DNA from: Elusimicrobiota bacterium
GTDB lineage: Bacteria; Elusimicrobiota; Elusimicrobia; UBA1565; UBA9628
Length of the DNA: 64,000 nucleotides
Direction of reading: 5' to 3'
Assembly (NCBI GenBank): GCA_016194705.1
Contig: JACQAZ010000018.1
Span: forward strand, 1 to 64,000
Both the position numbers and the translations under genes were made by a program. Below the pieces are notes generated by a model. The model did not search any database, was not told the origin of the DNA, and saw nothing but the letters and a program-made list of their open reading frames with translations. Positions 1-9,462 of this stretch are shown in pieces (positions within the stretch are counted from its first letter, which is position 1; each line of letters opens with the position of its first letter).

Positions 1-19
1 CATTTTGGAGGAAGAGGCT

Positions 20-1207
20 ATGTCAACATGCGATACGAAGAGCTCCGCGGGGGCAACCGCAGAGTCTATTGGGACAAATGGAGCGGCTGGACCCGCGACC
101 GTCTCATTACCGGCGGCGCCGTCCCGGCCCTTCGCGCCTGACAAGATCTTCGCGCACAAGGACCGCGTAGCGCAATGGCTCGAGACCGGCTCGTCGAAGC
201 CGATCACGGTCGAGCTCGACATGACCAATGTCTGCAACCAGAAATGCCCGCACTGCTTCGGCTTCTATCCCGAGCGCGACCAGGCGCGCATGTGCCTCGA
301 CGAGGCGAAAAGGATCATCGACCAGGCGCGCGCGGCCGGGACGAGGGGGTTGACCTTCACCGGCGGCGGCGACCCGACCGTCAATCCGGCCACGCCCCAA
401 GCCGTCGCCTACGCGGCAAGCCTCGGCCTCGACGTCGGCTTCATCACCAACGCGCAGACCCTCACGGAGGAGACCGCGCGCATTCTCCTGCGCTCGACGG
501 TCTGGCTGCGCGTCAGCGTCGACGCCGCGACCTCCGAGGTGTTCCAGATCACACACGGGATGGGCCCGCGCCAGTTCGAGCGGGTCTTGGACAACGTTCG
601 CATGCTCGTGCGGCTCAAGCGTGAGCTTGCCAGCGCGATGACGCTGGGCATCGGATTCTTGACCTCGCCCGCCACCAAGCGGGACATCTACGCCTTCGCG
701 GCCCTGGGCAAGGAGCTCGGCGTCGACTACGCCCAGTACCGCCCGATGCTGCGGCGCCACGGCGAGCCCGAGATCGATTACTCGGACGGGGACATGCTCG
801 GCGAGATGATCCGCGCGCGCAAGGATTTCTCGGGAGACGGCTACAGCGTGGTCTGCTCGGAGCACAAGTACCGCCTGATCGCCGAGGGGCAGCTCGAGCG
901 GGCCTACAAGAAGTGCTACGGCCAGAATTTCGCGGCCGTGATCGGAGCCGACAAGAAGATGTACGTCTGCTGCCACATGCGCGGCGTCGAGAAGTACGCC
1001 ATCGGCGACCTCGAGACCCAAAGCGTCGGGGAGATTTGGAATTCGGAGCGCCGCAAGACGATCGCCGACTCGGTGGATTTCCGCGACTGTCCGCCGCTCT
1101 GCCGCTGCGACTCGTTCAACAACATCCTTTGGGACCTCAAGGACGGAGGCAGGAGCCTCGAAGACGCGCCCGGCGGCAAGGAATGGGAACACAAGAACTT
1201 CATCTGA
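20..1207 (+). CDS. Radical SAM/SPASM enzyme
   Basis: Predicted iron-sulfur enzyme of 395 residues that cleaves S-adenosylmethionine to start radical chemistry; the substrate is unknown. The [4Fe-4S] motif CxxxCxxC is Cys72-Cys76-Cys79 (CNQKCPHC), and a GGGD stretch near residue 115 is the usual SAM-binding loop. Further cysteines near residues 298, 316-317 and 356-362 form a SPASM-type auxiliary cluster region, which in known families often marks peptide or RiPP modification. ATG at 20 was chosen because GGAGG at 7-11 precedes it by about 8 bases; an in-frame TTG at 5 overlaps that site. The end overlaps the next gene, so the two are probably translated together. Anything upstream lies outside the window. 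Confidence 0.9.
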   Translation: MSTCDTKSSAGATAESIGTNGAAGPATVSLPAAPSRPFAPDKIFAHKDRVAQWLETGSSKPITVELDMTNVCNQKCPHCFGFYPERDQARMCLDEAKRIIDQARAAGTRGLTFTGGGDPTVNPATPQAVAYAASLGLDVGFITNAQTLTEETARILLRSTVWLRVSVDAATSEVFQITHGMGPRQFERVLDNVRMLVRLKRELASAMTLGIGFLTSPATKRDIYAFAALGKELGVDYAQYRPMLRRHGEPEIDYSDGDMLGEMIRARKDFSGDGYSVVCSEHKYRLIAEGQLERAYKKCYGQNFAAVIGADKKMYVCCHMRGVEKYAIGDLETQSVGEIWNSERRKTIADSVDFRDCPPLCRCDSFNNILWDLKDGGRSLEDAPGGKEWEHKNFI

Positions 1208-4200
1208 CGGCGCCGCCGCCGGCGCGCCGCTTCCTCGTGGCGGGAGAATCGATGGAATTCTTCCTGCGCACGGGAGACACGCTCTACGCGGGCGCCGCCG
1301 GCGGCCGCCGCGCCCGCGCCGGGGACATGGTCTTGTGCATGGGGCGCGACGCGCCGGTTCTCGCCCACCGGGTCCTGCTCCGGCGCGGCTGGGGCGCGCA
1401 GGCAAGCGTCCTGACCAAGGGGGACTTTCACCTCTGCCCCGACGGCTTCGCCGCGCCCTCGGCCGTCGTCGGCCGCGTGCTCGTCGTCGAGCGCGGCGAG
1501 CGGCGCGTCTGGCTCGGCTGCCGGCCCGCGCGGGCCGCCGGCGCAGCCCTAGCGGCCTACGCGTTGGCAGGCGTCCTTTTTTATCGCGCAACCCAGCTGC
1601 TGTGCTGGGGCTTGAGGGCTTTGGCCCTGCGTCTCTGGTCGGCGGAGGAGTCCCTGCGGGGAGGCCCGCTGCACAAGACCGAGCCCGCCGCGTGGCGGCG
1701 CTGGGCGGGTCTGCAGCGGCGGCTCGAGACGGCGCACCTGACTTTCGCGCGCCGGCTCCTGCGCCGTCCGGCGGCTTTGGTCTACGAGGCCCTGGCCCGG
1801 CATTCCGAGCGCGCTCACGCGGACGAGGTCCGCGCGGCCGCAGCACCCGCGCCCCGCGAGGGCGCGGTGACCTGGGTCGCTGGCGAGATCGCGGGCCGCG
1901 CCGAGTGGTCGGGAGAGGTCAGGGTCTTCGGCGACGTCGTCGTGCTTCCCGGCGCGAGCCTCACGATCCGCCCCGGCACGCGCGTGCTCATCCTTTCGGA
2001 GAAGCGCTTCGCTCACGCTATGGCGCGCAGGCGCGAGGGCGCCGGCGGCTCCCTGTCCGACTCCAAGACCTCCTCGATCGCGGTCTACGGCCGGCTCTGC
2101 GTCGAAGGCCTCCCCGACTCCGTCGTCCGCTTCGAAGCCGAGTCGGGTCGTTGGGGAGGGATCGTGCTGTTGGGCCGCGGGCCGCAGGGGCACTCGATCC
2201 GGCACGCGGAGCTTTCCGGCGCCGCGCGCGGCGTGCTGTGTGCCGACGAGGCCGACGCCGAGCTCGAGGGTGTGCGGTTCTTCGGGAGCGAGGGCTGCGG
2301 CGCGCGCTGCGAGGGCCGCGCCGTCCTGCGCCTGTCCGGCTGCCGTTTCGAAGGGGGCGACGAAGGGCTCTGCGCCGCGGAGAGCGCGCGCGCCCAGGCC
2401 TCTCGCTGCGCGTTCGTCGGGACGCGGATCGCGATCGCGGGGCGGGGATTTTCGGACCTGCGTTTCGAGGACTGCGCGGTCGACGGCCGCGCGGCCGCCC
2501 GGAGCCGAGGGATTTCTCTCGAAGAGGACGCCTCCTGCGAGGTTTCCGGCGGCGAGGTGGCGGGCTGCGAGACGGGCCTTCTGCTTGGCGGTCGTGCGCA
2601 GGTTAGGACCCGCGCCGCGCAGTTCCGAGGGAACGGGACGGGCGTCGAGCTCGCGGAGAAGGCGCTAATCTTGGCGGGGGACTCGCGGGTGCTCGCAAGC
2701 CTGGGCCACGGCGTCCGGCTGGGGGACGCCGTGAGGGCGGAGTTCGCGGGTGTCGAGATCGCGGGGAGCCGGGATAACGGAATCTATCTGACCGGAGCCG
2801 CGAAGCTGGAGCTCTCGGGCGGCGAGCTCAAGGAAAATCGCTGCGGTCTGGCCTGCGCGCAGGACAGCTCGGCCGCCGCCGACAAAACGGTCTTCGCGGG
2901 GAACGCGGAGGTCGGCGTGAGCCTGACGGGCGGCGAGCATCGGTTCACGGCGTGCGAGGTCTCCGGCTCCAAGACGGCCCTGAGCGCCTCGGGCCGCGCG
3001 CGCGTGGAGCTCGAGTCATGCCGCTTCTCGCGAAACGAAGGCGAGGCCTTGTCGCTCGCGGGTGAGGCCTTCGCGAAGGACGCGAGCAGCCTCTTCGAGG
3101 CCAATAAGACGGGGATCGGGACGTCGGGCCGGGCGCGTGTCGAGAGCAGGGACTCGACGGTGCTGGCAAGCCTCGGCCACGGAGTCTGGCTGCGCGAGGC
3201 TTCGCAAGGAGAGTTCGCTCGAACTCGAATCGAGGGGAGCAAAGACAACGGGATCTATCTGACCGGAGAATCGAAGCTGAACCTGACCGCAGGAGCGCTC
3301 ACGGGCAATCGCTGCGGGCTGGCCTGCGCCGAGCGCAGCGCCGCCTCCGCGGTCAAGGCGATTTTTGCGGCCAACCCCGAGGTCAACGTGAGCCTGACGG
3401 GCGGCGAGCACCGCTTCAGCGAATGCGAGCTGTCCGGCTCCGAGACGGGGATGAGCGTCGTGGGCCGGGCGCGCGTGGAGCTCGAGTCCTGCCGGCTCGC
3501 GCATAACGAGGGCGACGGCTTGTCCGTGACGGACGAGGCCTTCGCGCAGGACGCCAGGAGCCTGTTCGAGAGCAACAAGACGGGCATCGACGCGTCCGGC
3601 CGGTCGCGCGTCGTCGCGCGGTCCTCCGCCGTGCGCGCCAGCCGGAGCCACGGCGTTTGGCTGAGGGACGCCTCGGCGGCGGAGCTCGCCGAGGCCGAGA
3701 TCGCGGGGAGCCGGGACAACGGGATCTATCTGAGCGGGAGCTCGAAGCTGGAGCTGTCGGGCGGAGAGCTCGGGGGAAACCGCTGCGGGTTGGCTTGCGC
3801 GGATGAAAGCGCGGCTTGCGCGGTCAGGACGGCCTTCTGCGAAAACGCGGAGGTCAACGTCAGCCTGGCCGGAGGCGAGCACATCCTCGAGGGTTGTTCC
3901 CTGGAGGGCGGCGGGACCGGCGTGAGCGTCGTGGGCCGAGCCAGGCTCGGCCTCGCCGGCTGCCGCATCGCGGGCAGCGCGGGCGAAGGGCTCGCCCTGG
4001 CCGGAGAAGCTTCCGTGCGCGACGAGAGGAGCCTCTTCGAGAACAACAAGACGGGGATCGATCTCTCGGACCGGTCCGCCGTCGAGAGCAATGACTCGAT
4101 TGTGCGCAAGAGCTTGGGGCACGGGATTTGGCTTAGAGATGAGTCGCAGGGACTCCTGAAGGGCGGCGAGATAGGCGGCAACGCCGACAACGGGATCTAT

Positions 4201-5475
4201 CTGACCGGGCGCTCGCGCCTCGAGCTCGCGGGCGGGCAGCTCGAGGACAACCGCTGCGGGCTGGCCTGCTCGCAGGAGAGTTCGGTCGCCGTGGACGAGA
4301 CGATTTTCGAGGGCAACGCCGAAGTCAACGTGAGCCTGACCGGCGGAGAGCACCGCTTCACGGCCTGCGATGTCGCCGGCTCCGAGACGGGTGTGAGCGC
4401 CGCGGGCCGGGCGAGGGTCTCGCTCGCCTCCTGCCGCTTTTCGCGCAACTCCGTCGAGGGCTTGTCGTTGGCCGATGAGGCGCAAGCGCGCGACGCGGGC
4501 AGCCGTTTCGAGAACAACAAGACGGGGATCGGCGCGTCGGACCGGGCGCGTGTCGAGAGCGGGGACTCGACGGTCGAGGCAAGTCTCGGCCATGGGGTCT
4601 GGCTTCGGGACGCCTCCCAAGGGGAGTTCGCTCGAGCTCGGATCAAGGGGAGCAAAGACAACGGAATCTATCTGACGGGGCGATCGCAGCTGAGCCTGAG
4701 CGCGGGAGAGCTCGCGGGCAACCGCTGCGGCCTGGCCTGCGCCGAGGACAGCCGCGCCGCCGCGGCCAAGACGATTTTTTCGGGCAACGCCGAGGTCGGC
4801 GTGAGCCTGACGGGCGGTCAGCACCGCCTCTCGGCCTGCGAGGTCTCGGATTCCCCGGTGGGATTGGTCCTCCAAGGGGCCGCGCGGGCGGAATCTTCGG
4901 CGCTGCGCCTGCTTCGCAACGGCCGCGGCGCGGTCCTGTCGGGACGCGCCCGGGCGGTCTTCGATTCGGGAGTCTGGGCGGGAAACGAGACGGGACTCTG
5001 GGCTCAGGAGGAATCCTCCTGCCGCGTCCGGGCGGGGAGCTTCAGCCGCCAAGGCTCGCAATCGGCGCGGGGGGGACAATCGGCCGTGCTGGAGTTCGAC
5101 CGGGTTCGCTTCAGCCGCAGCGAGATGGCCGTTCTGCTCGAAGACGGGGCCGCGGCCTGCGTCGCGGGCTGCGTCTTCCGCGGCAACCCCACGGGCGTCA
5201 AGGCGGACGGCGGCAGCCGCCTGACGCTCAAAGGCAGCCGTCTGCGCGGCTGCCGCACCGACGGCGCCTGGCTCGGCGCCCAGGCCTCCGCGACCCTGGC
5301 GAACAACGCTTTTTTCGGCAATCGCGTCGGCGTTCATTACCATCTTGACGCTCGTATCGAGATGGCGCATAATAAGTTCGCTCAAAACGAATGCGGCGAC
5401 GCCTGCTGCTTCAGCCGGTGCTCGTGCCCGCCGGCGCAGACGCAGAGACCAGAGGGGTTATGTCTGAGCGCGTGA
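1183..5475 (+). CDS. S26 (Sec11-type) signal peptidase-like domain fused to a repeat-rich beta-helix
   Basis: Protein of about 1,430 residues. Residues 15-105 read like an archaeal/ER-type signal peptidase: VAGESM with candidate Ser23, then GD, AHRV with candidate His62, and LTKGD with candidate Asp81. A hydrophobic segment at about 117-143 could be a membrane anchor. From about residue 225 to the end it is a right-handed parallel beta-helix of rungs rich in Gly, Ala, Ser and Cys, with a block of 157-residue tandem repeats. The start is uncertain. ATG 1183 keeps the whole catalytic motif and overlaps the preceding gene. GTG 1237 also keeps the Ser, while ATG 1252, which has the better ribosome site (GGGAG at 1242), would remove it. 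The beta-helix suggests carbohydrate binding or a surface scaffold; peptidase activity is inferred only. Confidence 0.75.
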   Translation: MGTQELHLTAPPPARRFLVAGESMEFFLRTGDTLYAGAAGGRRARAGDMVLCMGRDAPVLAHRVLLRRGWGAQASVLTKGDFHLCPDGFAAPSAVVGRVLVVERGERRVWLGCRPARAAGAALAAYALAGVLFYRATQLLCWGLRALALRLWSAEESLRGGPLHKTEPAAWRRWAGLQRRLETAHLTFARRLLRRPAALVYEALARHSERAHADEVRAAAAPAPREGAVTWVAGEIAGRAEWSGEVRVFGDVVVLPGASLTIRPGTRVLILSEKRFAHAMARRREGAGGSLSDSKTSSIAVYGRLCVEGLPDSVVRFEAESGRWGGIVLLGRGPQGHSIRHAELSGAARGVLCADEADAELEGVRFFGSEGCGARCEGRAVLRLSGCRFEGGDEGLCAAESARAQASRCAFVGTRIAIAGRGFSDLRFEDCAVDGRAAARSRGISLEEDASCEVSGGEVAGCETGLLLGGRAQVRTRAAQFRGNGTGVELAEKALILAGDSRVLASLGHGVRLGDAVRAEFAGVEIAGSRDNGIYLTGAAKLELSGGELKENRCGLACAQDSSAAADKTVFAGNAEVGVSLTGGEHRFTACEVSGSKTALSASGRARVELESCRFSRNEGEALSLAGEAFAKDASSLFEANKTGIGTSGRARVESRDSTVLASLGHGVWLREASQGEFARTRIEGSKDNGIYLTGESKLNLTAGALTGNRCGLACAERSAASAVKAIFAANPEVNVSLTGGEHRFSECELSGSETGMSVVGRARVELESCRLAHNEGDGLSVTDEAFAQDARSLFESNKTGIDASGRSRVVARSSAVRASRSHGVWLRDASAAELAEAEIAGSRDNGIYLSGSSKLELSGGELGGNRCGLACADESAACAVRTAFCENAEVNVSLAGGEHILEGCSLEGGGTGVSVVGRARLGLAGCRIAGSAGEGLALAGEASVRDERSLFENNKTGIDLSDRSAVESNDSIVRKSLGHGIWLRDESQGLLKGGEIGGNADNGIYLTGRSRLELAGGQLEDNRCGLACSQESSVAVDETIFEGNAEVNVSLTGGEHRFTACDVAGSETGVSAAGRARVSLASCRFSRNSVEGLSLADEAQARDAGSRFENNKTGIGASDRARVESGDSTVEASLGHGVWLRDASQGEFARARIKGSKDNGIYLTGRSQLSLSAGELAGNRCGLACAEDSRAAAAKTIFSGNAEVGVSLTGGQHRLSACEVSDSPVGLVLQGAARAESSALRLLRNGRGAVLSGRARAVFDSGVWAGNETGLWAQEESSCRVRAGSFSRQGSQSARGGQSAVLEFDRVRFSRSEMAVLLEDGAAACVAGCVFRGNPTGVKADGGSRLTLKGSRLRGCRTDGAWLGAQASATLANNAFFGNRVGVHYHLDARIEMAHNKFAQNECGDACCFSRCSCPPAQTQRPEGLCLSA
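2773..4656 (+). repeat. Four exact-period 471-bp tandem repeats inside the beta-helix gene
   Basis: The codons for the motif DNGIYL begin at 2773, 3244, 3715, 4186 and 4657, so the period is exactly 471 bp (157 codons) each time. Other markers keep the same period: GHGVWL, NRCGLACA, VSLTGGEH, NNKTGI. Partial copies flank the block, from about 2615 and to about 4920. Each unit would be about seven beta-helix rungs of 22 residues. The copies have diverged by substitution but not by length, which points to duplication of a complete structural unit under selection to keep the helix in register. Confidence 0.92.
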
Positions 5476-7109
5476 TACTGGCCTTGGTCCAATGCCCCGG
5501 CTGGGGGCGGGAATGCCCTCCCTACGCGCTGGCCTGCCTCTCGGCGTACGCGCGGCGCGAGGGGTTCGAGGTTTCCTGCTTCGATCTCAATAATTCCTTC
5601 CGCGAGGGCTCCGCGGCCTACCGCGCGATGTGGGACGACAAGGACTACTACTCTTTCTGGGAAAACCAGAGCCGTCTCGAGGCCTTGATCCGGGATAACG
5701 GACCTCTCCTGGAGTCTTTCGTCGACAGGATCACGGCCTGCGGCGCGCGCGTCGTCGGCTTCTCGACCCACACGACCTCCTTCCTCGTGAGCCTCGAGGT
5801 CGCCAGGCGCCTGAAGGCGCGCGATCCCTCGCTGATCGTCCTCTTCGGCGGGCCGCAGTGCTCGCGCGCCCAGGCCGGCCTGCCCTTGGCGGCCGAGCCT
5901 TGCGTCGACGCCGTCGTGGTCGGCGAGGGCGAGGTCACGCTCGTCGAGATCTTGAGGTCGCTCGAGAACGGGCGCGGATTGCGGCCGCTGCCCGGGATGA
6001 TCATGAAGGTGGGCGGCCGGGTCCAGGACTGCGGCGACCGCGAGCTCATCGCGGACCTCGACACCTTGCCGATCCCGGACTACTCCGACTTCGACGAGGA
6101 CATCAAGACGGGGCGCTACAATTCCCCCGACCGGCTCGACATCTTCGAGAGCCGCGGCTGCGTGCGGACCTGCCATTTCTGCAGCGAGTGGCAGTTCTGG
6201 CGGCGCTTCCGGTCGATGAGCGGGGAACGGATATTTCAGGAGGTTCGCGAGCAGATCGAACGCTACCCGCAGGTCGACCATTTCTACTTCATCGGCTCGC
6301 TGCTCAACGGCAGCATGAAGACCCTCGAGCGGTTTTGCGACCTCATGATCGAATCGGGGCTCAAGGTACGCTGGGAAGGACAAGCCATCGTCAACCCGGG
6401 GATGGATGAGCGGATGCTCGCGAAGATGGCGAAGGCCGGCTGCGAATGGCTCGGTTTCGGCATCGAGTCGGGCTCCGAGCGGCTGCGCTGGACGATGAAC
6501 AAGAAGTTCACCAACGAGAACGCCTTCAAGACCCTCAAGGCCGCGCATGAGGCCGGCATCCGCAGCCAGATCAACATCATGTTCGGCCTGCCGACCGAGA
6601 CGCGCGAGGACTTCGAGCAGACCCTGCGCTTCCTGGCGCGCGTTCGGCCCCACATCGAGACCGTGCTCGCGAGCCAGTCGTTTTCGGTGCTCGACAAAGG
6701 CACCGAGCCGCAAGTCCACCCTGAGAGGTTCGGCATCCGGGGAGAGGAGCACCACCTGTTTTGGAGCTCCAATCAAGGGGAAAACGACTACCCCGAGCGC
6801 TTCCGCCGCTACGAGGAGTTCTGCAAGCTGGCCATCGAGCTCGGCGTGCCCGAGACCTCAGGGGTGCTCTTGCGCAAGCCCGACAAGTGGCAGCTTTTGG
6901 GCGAATATTATCAAAGCGCCGGAGAGTTCGTCCGCGCGATCGGCTGCTTCCGGCGCTCGCTGCGGCTCGAGTCCAAGAACCGCACCGTCATGGAGAACCT
7001 CGCGCTCTGCTACGAGGCGGCGGGGCGGCCAGACAGGGCTCTCGCCTGCCGAGGGCAGGGCGCGGCGCCTCGCTCGATCCAATTGGAGCCGGCCGCGGCG
7101 GCCGCATGA
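5460..7109 (+). CDS. B12-binding radical SAM protein with TPR-like tail (paralog A)
   Basis: Protein of 549 residues. Residues 1-200 resemble the cobalamin-binding domain of class B radical SAM methyltransferases (start ALVQCP, later GFSTHTTSF and LFGGPQCS). The radical SAM motif follows SRGC at about residues 234-241 (CVRTCHFC), and the barrel contains GFGIESGS and a GLPTETREDF loop typical of this class. Residues 480-545 look like one or two TPR units. The ATG at 5460 overlaps the preceding gene by 16 bases and follows GAGGGG. The end overlaps the next start (ATGA). It is closely related to the genes at 10,396 and 13,790. Known relatives methylate unreactive carbons or rearrange rings; the substrate here is unknown. 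Confidence 0.9.
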   Translation: MSERVILALVQCPGWGRECPPYALACLSAYARREGFEVSCFDLNNSFREGSAAYRAMWDDKDYYSFWENQSRLEALIRDNGPLLESFVDRITACGARVVGFSTHTTSFLVSLEVARRLKARDPSLIVLFGGPQCSRAQAGLPLAAEPCVDAVVVGEGEVTLVEILRSLENGRGLRPLPGMIMKVGGRVQDCGDRELIADLDTLPIPDYSDFDEDIKTGRYNSPDRLDIFESRGCVRTCHFCSEWQFWRRFRSMSGERIFQEVREQIERYPQVDHFYFIGSLLNGSMKTLERFCDLMIESGLKVRWEGQAIVNPGMDERMLAKMAKAGCEWLGFGIESGSERLRWTMNKKFTNENAFKTLKAAHEAGIRSQINIMFGLPTETREDFEQTLRFLARVRPHIETVLASQSFSVLDKGTEPQVHPERFGIRGEEHHLFWSSNQGENDYPERFRRYEEFCKLAIELGVPETSGVLLRKPDKWQLLGEYYQSAGEFVRAIGCFRRSLRLESKNRTVMENLALCYEAAGRPDRALACRGQGAAPRSIQLEPAAAAA

Positions 7110-8326
7110 CGATGGAGACTTTGCTTGAGGAGGCCAAGAGGCTCCCTCGGATGAGCCGTGAGCGGAGCGTCGCGCTCAACCGTTCCGAGCTCGAGAGCCG
7201 CAAGACCGAGCTCAGCGCCACCCCGCGCCTGGTGACCCTCGGCACGCACAACAGCTGCAATGCCAAGTGCGTCTTCTGCCTCGAGGGCCAGTACCCGCGC
7301 TTCGATCTGCCGCTCTACAAGTCCTTCTTCGAGGGCAAGATGGGCCACTTCATCAAACAGGCGGAGAAGGTGACCTTCACCGGCTTCGGCGAGGTGCTCT
7401 GGGTCCCGGACGCCGTCCCGTTCTTGGATTACGTGAACGAGACCATCCCGGAGACGTGGAAAATATTCACCACGAACGGGACGCCGCTGCGCCCCGAGGT
7501 CATCGGGCGCCTGCTCAAGTCGAAGTACGTCATCCAGGTCTCGCTGCACGCCTCAAACGCGAAGCTTCATGAGGAGCTCACGCTTTTGCCCGGCGCCTTC
7601 CCGCAGATCGTCGACAGCGTCGGGACCTTGTGCCGCCTGCGCCGCGAGAGAGATCTCGGCGACCGCCTGCACCTGGTCCTTGTCGACGTCGTGACCAACA
7701 AGAACATCGACGACCTGCCGGATTTGATCCAGCTCGCCTGGGACCTCAAGGTTCCCGAGGTGCAGTGCAATTACGTGACGATGTTCAACGCCGACCACTT
7801 CGAGATGTCCCCCTATTTCCAGCAGAAACGCGCCAACGCCGCGATCGACGCGGCCCAGAGAAAACTCGACGAGATCAAAGCCTCGGCGGACCCGGATGAA
7901 TTCCGCTACTTCGGCGTGCGGCTGCCCCAGCGCTTCGGGCAGTCCCGCGAGGGCGCGCGGCCGCAGGGCTTCTGCGCCGAGCCGTGGGAACACATTTACG
8001 TCGAGGGACAGGGCCCGGTGCTGCCATGCTGTTATTGGGGCGCTCACGTCGGCGACCTCGAAAAAGGCGACGACTTGGACGCCGTTTGGAACGGCGACTT
8101 CTACCGGCGGATGCGCGAGGCGATCTCGTCGGGCAATCCCCATCCTTGGTGCGGCACCTGCTGGAAATACCGCGGCCAGAGCGTCGACAGCCTTTTGAGC
8201 CACATCACCAACCGTCCCGACCAGCAGAAGCGCATCCTCAAGGAGCTCGAGGCGCGCGGACTTTGCGACGCGTCCAAATATTGGCCCGAGGTCGAGGCCG
8301 CCGAGAGGTTCATGCCCCGAGGATGA
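7106..8326 (+). CDS. Radical SAM/SPASM enzyme (paralog of the 11,851 gene)
   Basis: Protein of 406 residues. The cluster motif is Cys51-Cys55-Cys58 (CNAKCVFC). After the barrel, a SPASM-like region carries FCAEPW near residue 290, CCYW near 308 and CGTC near 348-352, which could hold one or two extra iron-sulfur clusters. The start was placed at ATG 7106, overlapping the TGA of the preceding B12-radical SAM gene; ATG 7112 is an alternative. The N-terminus (a Leu/Arg/Glu-rich helix before the barrel) and overall layout match the protein at 11,851, which also directly follows a B12-radical SAM gene. The repeated gene order suggests the pair acts on one substrate. Function is otherwise unknown. 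Confidence 0.9.
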   Translation: MTMETLLEEAKRLPRMSRERSVALNRSELESRKTELSATPRLVTLGTHNSCNAKCVFCLEGQYPRFDLPLYKSFFEGKMGHFIKQAEKVTFTGFGEVLWVPDAVPFLDYVNETIPETWKIFTTNGTPLRPEVIGRLLKSKYVIQVSLHASNAKLHEELTLLPGAFPQIVDSVGTLCRLRRERDLGDRLHLVLVDVVTNKNIDDLPDLIQLAWDLKVPEVQCNYVTMFNADHFEMSPYFQQKRANAAIDAAQRKLDEIKASADPDEFRYFGVRLPQRFGQSREGARPQGFCAEPWEHIYVEGQGPVLPCCYWGAHVGDLEKGDDLDAVWNGDFYRRMREAISSGNPHPWCGTCWKYRGQSVDSLLSHITNRPDQQKRILKELEARGLCDASKYWPEVEAAERFMPRG

Positions 8327-9462
8327 GCGACCCGATCGCCGACCGGCTCAAACGCGAGGGGCTTTGGGACAAGCTCGCCAATTACCTGGCCGTCGAGGCG
8401 CAAATGAAGGCCAAGAGCCGGGACGTCTCAGGGAAGCCGTATTGGCTGACCGTCGACCCGACGAATTTCTGCCAGCTCAAGTGTCCGTTCTGCCCGACGG
8501 GCGCCGGCCGCGAGGTCCGACAGAAAGCCAGCCTGCGTCTTGAGCACTTTGAACACATCATGGACGCGCTGGGTCCGACGCTGATCCACATCGACTTCAT
8601 GAATTGGGGGGAGCCGCTGCTCAACAAAGACCTCTACGCGATGATCAGCATGGCCAAGAGGCACAAGATCGACACGATGGTCTCGACGAATTTCAACGCA
8701 TTCAGCGAGGAGGCTGCGGAAAAGATGGTCCGCTGCGGCCTCGACCGCCTCGTGCTGTCCATCGACGGCTTGAGCCAGCAGACCTACGAGAAGTACCGCG
8801 TCGGCGGCGACTATTCGAGAGTCGTCTCGCATCTCAAGATGCTGGTCGCCAAGCGCCGTGAACTCGGCGCCGCGCACCCGCGCATCGCCTGGCAGTTCCT
8901 CGTCTTCAAGCACAACGAGCACGAGATCGACTTGGTCCGCGAGACGGCCCTTGCGCTCGGCGTCGACGAGGTCGGCATCACCCCGGCCTACATGCCCTTC
9001 AAGCCCGGCATCCGCGAGAACTGGATCCCGACGCGCCGGGAATACAGCATGTACGACGCCGAGACTTTCCCGGACAGCCCGCCGTGGCAGTGGGAGCGGG
9101 CCAGGACCGAGAAAGAGGTCGAGGTGAAGGTCTACAAGGAGGCCGAGAAGCGCGAGCTTTGCAACTGGCCGTGGGCGGGCATCGCGATCAATCCAGACGG
9201 CTCGGTCTCGCCCTGCTGCTCGGTCGAAGAGCAGGAATATGATTTCGGGAATTTCTTCTCGGGTCCTTTCATGGAGCTTTGGAACAACGAGAATTACCGC
9301 CGCGCGCGCGACCATGTGGCGCGCTGGGTCGAGGGAAAGACAGAGACGCTCCCAAACTCCAAGCACGCCTGCGAGCGGTGCTTTTCGATCGGCAAGTCGC
9401 GCTTCCAAATGCCGCAGTCCTGCCTCGATGGCCCCAAGGAGAAGATCGATGTCGCCGCATAG
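8323..9462 (+). CDS. Radical SAM/SPASM enzyme
   Basis: Protein of 379 residues with the cluster motif Cys50-Cys54-Cys57 (CQLKCPFC), an NWGEPLLN SAM-binding loop, and SPASM cysteines near 280, 297-298 and 350-353 (ending CERC). The layout matches the SPASM family in which the first line of the barrel reads VDPTNFC, common among enzymes that modify peptides or act in surface-sugar pathways. The start ATG overlaps the preceding TGA. The next gene starts 14 bases before this one ends and appears to use the AAGGA at 9,437-9,441 inside this gene. It has no obvious second copy in the window, unlike its neighbours. Substrate unknown. Confidence 0.9.
   Translation: MSDPIADRLKREGLWDKLANYLAVEAQMKAKSRDVSGKPYWLTVDPTNFCQLKCPFCPTGAGREVRQKASLRLEHFEHIMDALGPTLIHIDFMNWGEPLLNKDLYAMISMAKRHKIDTMVSTNFNAFSEEAAEKMVRCGLDRLVLSIDGLSQQTYEKYRVGGDYSRVVSHLKMLVAKRRELGAAHPRIAWQFLVFKHNEHEIDLVRETALALGVDEVGITPAYMPFKPGIRENWIPTRREYSMYDAETFPDSPPWQWERARTEKEVEVKVYKEAEKRELCNWPWAGIAINPDGSVSPCCSVEEQEYDFGNFFSGPFMELWNNENYRRARDHVARWVEGKTETLPNSKHACERCFSIGKSRFQMPQSCLDGPKEKIDVAA

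Noticed and set aside
107-1846. Long open frame on the minus strand (579 codons)
   Set aside because: It lies opposite the first radical SAM gene and the peptidase-beta-helix gene, is extremely Arg/Ala/Pro-rich and has no domain. GC-rich DNA keeps such antisense frames open.
2773-4656. CRISPR-like or transposon-like tandem array
   Set aside because: The repeats are 471 bp, contiguous, in frame and coding for beta-helix units. There are no spacers or transposase genes.
3016-5385. 789-codon minus-strand frame over the beta-helix repeats, and four 154-codon minus frames spaced 471 bp apart
   Set aside because: These are shadows of the repeated coding sequence. Their exact spacing only mirrors the 471-bp repeats on the plus strand.
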